The notes below the pieces were generated by a model. It saw only the letters and a program-made list of their open reading frames with translations. It was not told the origin of the DNA and did no database searches. The position numbers were made by a program, and so were the translations under genes. 27,478 bases of DNA from a virus. Location: positions 1-27,478 of IMG/VR virus record IMGVR_UViG_3300032293_000269; one strand, written 5' to 3'. Shown here piece after piece: positions 23,611-27,478 of the stretch. Numbering within the stretch: the first letter of the stretch is position 1; every line of letters starts with the position of its first letter.

Positions 23611-24028
23611 TTATTTTCTTACTGGTTTAGTATTATTTTTTGCTCCTATTCAAGGACTTTTAATTGCTGTGGCATTTGGGATAATGTTAGATACATTTAC
23701 TGGTATCTTTAAGAGTATAAAGTTAAACGGATTGCAATCTATTCGCAGCCGTAAACTTTCTAATGTTATTTCTAAAATGTTACTTTACCAAGTATCTATT
23801 ATTAGTTTATACACTATTGATAAATACCTTTTAAATGAATTAGTAAACCTACACTTTAGCACTCAGTTTTTATTTACAAAGTTAATAGCTATTATTTTAG
23901 TGTTTATTGAATTAGTTTCAATTAAAGAAAATATAGAAGAAGCTTTAAATGTAGATATTTGGAAGTTACTTAAAAACTTAATGAAAAGAGCTAAAGAAGT
24001 TAAAACTGATATAGATAGTTTAAAATGA
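23594..24028 (+). CDS. Phage holin (holin 4 family-like)
   Basis: A 144-residue membrane protein with apolar stretches at about 5-30 (YFLTGLVLFFAPIQGLLIAV), 61-80 (VSIISLYTID region) and 93-108 (FTKLIAIILVFIELVSI). It also has the pattern DTFTGIFKS..L.GL.S..SRKL (33-54), which resembles the DxxTG..K......S....G(L/I).K region of toxin-secretion/lysis holins. It would form the membrane lesion that releases the endolysin. The start is GTG at 23594 and the only near ATG would delete the first membrane segment. It is coupled by ATGA to the endolysin. Confidence 0.78.
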   Translation: MKSYLSYFLTGLVLFFAPIQGLLIAVAFGIMLDTFTGIFKSIKLNGLQSIRSRKLSNVISKMLLYQVSIISLYTIDKYLLNELVNLHFSTQFLFTKLIAIILVFIELVSIKENIEEALNVDIWKLLKNLMKRAKEVKTDIDSLK

Positions 24029-24477
24029 TAATTACTAAAAATTTAACATTACAGGAATTAATAAATTCTAATACTGCAAAAGCTAAAGGAATTGATAATA
24101 GCCCTACTAATGAGCATTTAAGAAATTTAATTGAAATAGCTAATAATATATTTCAACCTTTAAGAGATGGTATAGGTAAGCCAATTACAATTTCAAGTGG
24201 TTATAGAAGTGAAAAGTTAAATAAAGCTGTAGGTGGATCTAAAACATCACAGCATAATAAAGGTCAAGCTTTAGATTTAGTAGCTACTACAGGTTTTACT
24301 AATAAAGATATATTTGATTATATTAAAAAGAACTTAGAGTTTGATCAAATGATTTGGGAGTTTGGTACAGATAAGAATCCTGATTGGGTACACGTTTCTT
24401 ATAATAAAGGTAAAAACAGAAAGCAAGTACTTAAAGCAATAAAAAAAGATGGTAAAACTTTATATATTAATTATTAG
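24025..24477 (+). CDS. Endolysin, peptidase M15 family
   Basis: A 150-residue zinc peptidase that would cut peptide cross-links of the cell wall. Motifs: ITISSGYRSEKLNKAVGGSK (54-73), TSQHNKGQALDL with zinc ligands H77 and D84, and PDWVHVSY with zinc ligand H123. E112 (MIWEFG) is a possible catalytic acid. No signal peptide is visible, so export depends on the holin. The length matches the compact M15_3 phage lysins. It lies between the holin (4-base overlap) and the spanin (29-base overlap). Confidence 0.9.
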   Translation: MIITKNLTLQELINSNTAKAKGIDNSPTNEHLRNLIEIANNIFQPLRDGIGKPITISSGYRSEKLNKAVGGSKTSQHNKGQALDLVATTGFTNKDIFDYIKKNLEFDQMIWEFGTDKNPDWVHVSYNKGKNRKQVLKAIKKDGKTLYINY

Positions 24478-24910
24478 TTTATTTTTATTTAGTTGTGGTA
24501 GCAGAAAAGCTATTGTAAATAAAGCAGAAACTAAACAAGAAACTTCAAAAGAAACTACTACAACTTTAACTGATAGTAGTAATGTTACTATTAAATACGA
24601 TATAACTACAGATTTACTTACTGTATTCGCTAAAGATACTTTAAAATCATTCACTTATAATGGTAATACCTATTTTAATGCTGTTTTAAGACACGAAAAG
24701 AAAAAAAATAACACTTTATATACTAAACAAAATAATGTTAAATATAAGCAAGTAATTAAGTATGTAACTAAAACTATTACTGTAACTAAAACTAAAGAAG
24801 TAATTAAGAAAGAAAGTTATTTTAAATATTTGTTATTACTACTAGTTATTATTGTTTGTTATTTAATATACAGATTTAGAAAGGTAATTGCACCCACCTT
24901 TAGATTTTAG
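24449..24910 (+). CDS. Unimolecular spanin (u-spanin), putative
   Basis: A 153-residue protein. Residues 1-16 form a lipoprotein signal with lipobox LFSC (13-16), so C16 would be lipidated and placed in the outer membrane. Residues 20-120 are a Thr/Lys-rich periplasmic part with beta-like repeats (VIKYVTKTITVTKTKEV). Residues 125-141 (FKYLLLLLVIIVCYLIY) form a C-terminal membrane segment followed by the basic tail RFRK. A lipid anchor at one end and an inner-membrane anchor at the other is the plan of single-gene spanins such as T1 gp11, which fuse inner and outer membranes at lysis. It starts inside the endolysin gene. Confidence 0.78.
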   Translation: MVKLYILIISLFLFSCGSRKAIVNKAETKQETSKETTTTLTDSSNVTIKYDITTDLLTVFAKDTLKSFTYNGNTYFNAVLRHEKKKNNTLYTKQNNVKYKQVIKYVTKTITVTKTKEVIKKESYFKYLLLLLVIIVCYLIYRFRKVIAPTFRF

Positions 24911-25145
24911 TGATTTTTGTTAATGCTGGTAAGTTTGAATGATTGCAGGGTGCAGTCGAAATCTAAAAAGGAAACAATCGCAATTTCTTAACAGGCTTAC
25001 TTTAGCTGATCCAAACAGCTTCCATTTTTATTAGGTTCTGCAAGTCTTGGACGCATCCGTTTTATAATTATACGACAAATATATAAAAAAGTTACAAAAA
25101 CTAGATAACTATTTTTATTTTTTTTTAAGTATAAACAAATTTGCT
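24911..25145. other. Gene-free structured region, candidate non-coding RNA or site
   Basis: About 235 bases without a convincing gene, visibly less AT-rich than its surroundings. Symmetries: AAAGGT (24880-24885) with ACCTTT (24896-24901), whose loop contains GCACCC (24890-24895), complementary to GGGTGC (24948-24953). CCTTTAGATTT (24897-24907) pairs with AAATCTAAAAAGG (24959-24971) with a two-base bulge. AGCTG (25004-25008) pairs with CAGCT (25016-25020). The GCACCC/GGGTGC and AGATTT/AAATCT pairs interleave like a pseudoknot. On the minus strand TATATTTG lies at 25083-25076. Candidates are a small RNA, an attachment site or a replication site; the sequence alone does not decide. Confidence 0.4.
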
Positions 25146-25153
25146 TACATTTG
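25146..25153 (+). promoter_or_regulatory. Promoter -7 element of the NinG gene
   Basis: TACATTTG, a perfect TAnnTTTG, only four bases (TACT) before the ATG at 25158. The transcript would be leaderless or nearly so. No clear TTTG -33 element is seen; the upstream sequence is a long T run. Confidence 0.55.
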
Positions 25154-25157
25154 TACT

Positions 25158-25535
25158 ATGAAAGCTAAAACAAAATCACAACTAGTAAAAGATTTAGATG
25201 CAGTATTTAGCAAGTATATTAGATACTCTAATTCTAAAAATGGATATTGCACCTGTATTACTTGTGATAGAGAATATGAAGTTAAAAAAATACACTGTGG
25301 GCATTTTATGAGTAGGCAATATATGAGTACCAGGTGGGATGAAAGAAATGTAGCTCCACAATGTTATGGATGTAATGTAATGCAACAGGGTAAACAATTC
25401 GAGTTTAGCTTAAAAATAGGAAAAGAACTATCAGAAGAACTATACTTATTAACTAAACAAACTAAAAAATGGAGTTTAGATGAAATAAAAGATATGATAG
25501 AACAATATAAAGACAAATTAAAAGAATTTTCTTAG
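25158..25535 (+). CDS. ninG: NinG/Rap-like recombination endonuclease
   Basis: A 125-residue protein with the hallmark of the lambda NinG family: a CTCITC zinc knuckle (31-36), KIHCGHFMSRQYMSTRWDER (44-63) and NVAPQCYGCNVMQQGK (64-79) with the second cysteine pair. The family (lambda Rap) cuts branched recombination intermediates such as D-loops and Holliday junctions. It is shorter than lambda NinG and consists mainly of this domain. It forms its own small unit between a promoter and a terminator, next to the ERF annealing gene with which it would cooperate. Confidence 0.88.
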   Translation: MKAKTKSQLVKDLDAVFSKYIRYSNSKNGYCTCITCDREYEVKKIHCGHFMSRQYMSTRWDERNVAPQCYGCNVMQQGKQFEFSLKIGKELSEELYLLTKQTKKWSLDEIKDMIEQYKDKLKEFS

Positions 25536-25562
25536 TTTTCATAGTAATTTTTGTTTGAAATT

Positions 25563-25590
25563 GGGTAGCGTAACAGCTGCCCTTTTTTTT
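25563..25590 (+). terminator. Rho-independent terminator, GGGTAGC/GCTGCCC
   Basis: Stem GGGTAGC (25563-25569) and GCTGCCC (25576-25582, one G-T pair), loop GTAACA, then eight T residues. Closes the NinG unit. Confidence 0.88.
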
Positions 25591-25628
25591 GCAATATGTT
25601 AAAATTTTGTTAAAGTATTAATAGTTAG

Positions 25629-25658
25629 TTTGGTATTAAAAAAATACTTGTATATTTG
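25629..25658 (+). promoter_or_regulatory. Bacteroidota-type promoter for the ERF operon
   Basis: TTTG at 25629-25632, 18 bases, TATATTTG at 25651-25658. Both boxes and spacing are the same as at 1028-1058. Followed by the shared leader ATAATTAAAAACAAATACT and the ATG at 25682. Confidence 0.85.
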
Positions 25659-25681
25659 CTTCATAATTAAAAACAAATACT

Positions 25682-25858
25682 ATGAAAGATTTAATCGATT
25701 ACCAAAGATTCCAGGTAGAAGCTTTACAAAAGCGTATCTGTGAATTAGAGAAAAACCTTAACGAAGTAAAAACTTATGTATTCGAACTTTGTGAAGATAA
25801 TTGCCCTGAAGAATACAAAACTATTATTAAACAACAAATTTATAATTTAGAAAAGTAA
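25682..25858 (+). CDS. Hypothetical coiled-coil protein, 58 aa
   Basis: It begins MKDLIDYQRFQVEALQKRIC and continues as one coil with ELEKNLNEVK, then three cysteines in total (C20, C37, C41) around LCEDNCPEEY and a last helix. It is the first gene of the operon and its stop overlaps the ERF start (TAATG). It could be a small partner of the annealing protein; no family recognised. Confidence 0.65.
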   Translation: MKDLIDYQRFQVEALQKRICELEKNLNEVKTYVFELCEDNCPEEYKTIIKQQIYNLEK

Positions 25859-26427
25859 TGAAATTATTACACGAAAAACTAAGTAAAATCCAAGTAGAAT
25901 TTAAATCGAACAAAAGTAAATTTAATTCATTTGGTAAGTACAATTTTAGAAGTGCAGAAGATATCTTAGAAGCACTTAAACCATTTAATGAAAAGTATGG
26001 TGTATATTTTACTATAACTGAGGAATGTTTATTTTATGGTGATATACCAACTATTTCTTCAGCAGCAACAATACACGATATTGATGGTGTACAGGAAATT
26101 AAAGCTACTGCAATAGTAGGAGTTGATTTAGCACAAAAAGGTATGCAGATTCCACAAGCTTTTGGATCAGCCTCTAGTTATGGTAAAAAGTATGCTTTAG
26201 GTAACTTATTACTTATTGACGATACACAAGATGCAGATGCAACTAATACACACGGAAAAGAAATTAAACCAGAAGTTAAAGAAAAAGAGTTATCTTGGCT
26301 AAATAAAAATACACCTGAATTTACACAAGCTATTGAATATTTAAAAAAAGGTGGTAAATTAGCAACAATAGAAACTAAATACAAATTATCAAAATCAGTA
26401 AAAGACGAACTATTAAAAATTAAATAA
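25858..26427 (+). CDS. ERF family single-strand annealing protein
   Basis: A 189-residue recombinase. It opens with LHEKLSKIQVEFKSNKSKFN, then YNFRSAEDILEALKPFNEKY (23-42 approximately), a conserved-type core strand region and GSASSYGKKYALGNLLLIDD, the ERF signature corresponding to the A.SY..RYAL..L..I pattern, then acidic DTQDADATN. The family anneals complementary single strands and promotes phage circularisation and recombination. The C-terminal 55 residues are helical and basic. It likely works with the RecE-like nuclease at 1293 and the SSB-like protein just downstream. Confidence 0.87.
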   Translation: MKLLHEKLSKIQVEFKSNKSKFNSFGKYNFRSAEDILEALKPFNEKYGVYFTITEECLFYGDIPTISSAATIHDIDGVQEIKATAIVGVDLAQKGMQIPQAFGSASSYGKKYALGNLLLIDDTQDADATNTHGKEIKPEVKEKELSWLNKNTPEFTQAIEYLKKGGKLATIETKYKLSKSVKDELLKIK

Positions 26428-26444
26428 CAATTAAATTAAATATT

Positions 26445-26738
26445 ATGAGTACATTATTAAACATTGGAATTAAACAACAAGATGGAAGTTATAAAAACTA
26501 TACTTTATCTTTAAATGACGAAACTAACGGATACGGACAAAATGTATCAGTATGGGAATCACAAACTAAAGAACAACAAGCTGCAAAAGAACAAAGAAAC
26601 TTTGTAGGTAACGGAAAAGTAGTTTGGACTGATGGTAATGTTAAAGTAGCTGATAAAGTAGTTACTAATACAGAACACAACAACGCTAGAAACATTAAAG
26701 TAAATGGTGCTGAGGTAGTTGCTGATTTACCATTTTAA
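26445..26738 (+). CDS. Putative single-stranded DNA-binding protein
   Basis: A 97-residue beta-rich protein: LLNIGIKQQDGSYKNYTLSL (4-23), NGYGQNVSVWESQTKEQQAA, FVGNGKVVWTDGNVKVADK. It ends in ADLPF, like the acidic aromatic tip (D-D-[IL]-P-F) of bacterial SSB through which partners are recruited. I cannot show an OB fold from the sequence with certainty; size, strands, tip and the place right after the ERF gene make it the best SSB candidate. Confidence 0.55.
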   Translation: MSTLLNIGIKQQDGSYKNYTLSLNDETNGYGQNVSVWESQTKEQQAAKEQRNFVGNGKVVWTDGNVKVADKVVTNTEHNNARNIKVNGAEVVADLPF

Positions 26739-26746
26739 TTTATCAA

Positions 26747-26775
26747 GGGTAGTGTAAAAGCTACCCTTTTTTTTT
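26747..26775 (+). terminator. Rho-independent terminator, GGGTAG/CTACCC
   Basis: Stem GGGTAG (26747-26752) and CTACCC (26761-26766), loop TGTAAAAG, then nine T residues. It lies between the SSB-like gene and the helicase gene; I see no clear promoter in the 17 bases that follow, so the helicase may depend on read-through. Confidence 0.85.
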
Positions 26776-26792
26776 AAACAAACAAAAAAACT

Positions 26793-27478
26793 ATGTTAGC
26801 GAATTTATTAGATATACAAAAAAACATTTTAGATGTTAAATATGGTAGAGTTAAAGAAGGACTTAAAATTAACATACCAGAGTTTGACGAACACATTAGA
26901 TTTAAACCTGCAAACTTTAACGTTATTATAGGACACGCAAACGTAGGAAAAACTACAGTTATTCTTTACTTAATGACTATGTACACTATAAAGCATAATA
27001 TTAAGTGGTTAATTTTTTCTTCAGAAAACACCTCAACTTCAGTAGCTAGAAAAATACTAGAATTTGCTAGAAATAAAGCAATTCAGCAAATGACTGATGA
27101 TGAAATAGAATTTGGTTTAAACTGGGTATTACAGCACTTTAAAATAATTGATGTAGATAAACTATATACTTACAAAGATTTGCTTAAAGAAGCTAAAGAA
27201 ATACACGATGAATGGCACTATGATGCTTTACTTATTGATCCTTACAACTCACTTGCAAAAGATAGAGATTTAATGAAAAATGTAGGTAGCCACGAATACG
27301 ATTATCAAGTAAGTAGTGAAATGCGTTTATTTTGTAAAGAAAATCAAATATCTATTTGGTTAAACACCCACGCTGTTACAGAAGCTTTAAGAAGAACACA
27401 CCCAAAAGAACACGAATATAATGGTTTACCTGTGCCACCTAATATGGCAGATGTAGAAGGTGGTGGTAAATGGGGTAA
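26793..27478 (+). CDS. DnaB/RecA-like replicative helicase ATPase, cut by window end
   Basis: 228 codons are present with no stop. Start ATG at 26793 in the early context ACTATG. RecA-type core: INIPEFDEHIRFKPANFNVI, Walker A GHANVGKT (47-54), LIFSSENTSTSVARKI (73-88, with E78 as likely catalytic glutamate), Walker B ALLIDPYN (145-152) and ISIWLNTHAVTEALRR (186-201). This agrees with DnaB-like hexameric helicases of phages, which unwind DNA at the replication fork. No primase or zinc domain precedes the core, so any further domain must be downstream outside the window. Confidence 0.82.
   Translation, partial: MLANLLDIQKNILDVKYGRVKEGLKINIPEFDEHIRFKPANFNVIIGHANVGKTTVILYLMTMYTIKHNIKWLIFSSENTSTSVARKILEFARNKAIQQMTDDEIEFGLNWVLQHFKIIDVDKLYTYKDLLKEAKEIHDEWHYDALLIDPYNSLAKDRDLMKNVGSHEYDYQVSSEMRLFCKENQISIWLNTHAVTEALRRTHPKEHEYNGLPVPPNMADVEGGGKWG

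Noticed and set aside
24923-24991. 22-codon plus-strand frame in the intergenic block
   Set aside because: Too short, atypical codons, and it falls across the inverted repeats; kept as non-coding.
24997-25056. 19-codon minus-strand frame in the intergenic block
   Set aside because: It follows a TATATTTG box, but is too short and unsupported to call a gene.
1-27478. tRNA, rRNA, CRISPR array, insertion sequence, integrase or repressor
   Set aside because: I read both strands for the usual signatures and found none that could be supported.

Overview
This window is most of the genome of a tailed phage (or prophage) of siphovirus type. The host is probably a flavobacterium or related Bacteroidota. 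Evidence for the host: the DNA is very AT-rich, gene starts lack Shine-Dalgarno boxes and sit in A-rich contexts, the recognisable promoters have the Bacteroidota form TTTG / TAnnTTTG, and nearly every structural protein is of a type I associate with phages of Bacteroidota. A tape measure protein and a tail tube protein without a sheath gene indicate a long non-contractile tail. I see no integrase, repressor, tRNA, rRNA, CRISPR array or insertion sequence, so lifestyle cannot be settled here.

Layout. (1) 1-4083 is an early region on the plus strand: unknown small proteins, a DUF3310 protein, a RecE-like PD-(D/E)XK nuclease, a protein with the DNA-binding domain of DnaA, an orphan C5-cytosine methyltransferase and small companions. 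(2) 4126-5614 holds the terminase genes. (3) 5614-6388 is a small cassette of unknown genes with its own host-type promoter and terminator. (4) 6485-13865 is the tail module: a tail assembly chaperone with a probable programmed -1 frameshift, terminator-like and gp10-like proteins, two large tail-tip proteins and the tape measure. (5) 13907-15783 holds the XkdF-like prohead protease and accessory virion proteins. (6) 15841-16600 is a minus-strand cassette of four tiny genes. (7) 16743-21726 holds the scaffold-like protein, major capsid, tail tube, portal and connector. (8) 21726-24910 holds a tail fibre and a compact lysis cassette of holin, M15 endolysin and a unimolecular spanin. (9) 24911-25145 is a gene-free, structured stretch. 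(10) 25158-27478 is a second early region: NinG, an ERF annealing protein, an SSB-like protein and a DnaB-like helicase cut off by the window end. If the genome is circular or circularly permuted, regions 10 and 1 would form one replication and recombination block.

Regulation is the most interesting part. Early units begin with a TAnnTTTG-type promoter and/or the start context ACTATG, and three share a nearly identical leader. Five units of virion genes are instead preceded by a different two-part motif, TA(T)ACAA, exactly 16 bases, then T(4-5)A(3-4)TAAA, which I propose as a phage-specific late promoter. Six terminators reuse nearly the same stem (GGGTRG/CTACCC-like). The second main observation is the -1 frameshift site in the tail chaperone, followed by about 200 bases read in two frames.
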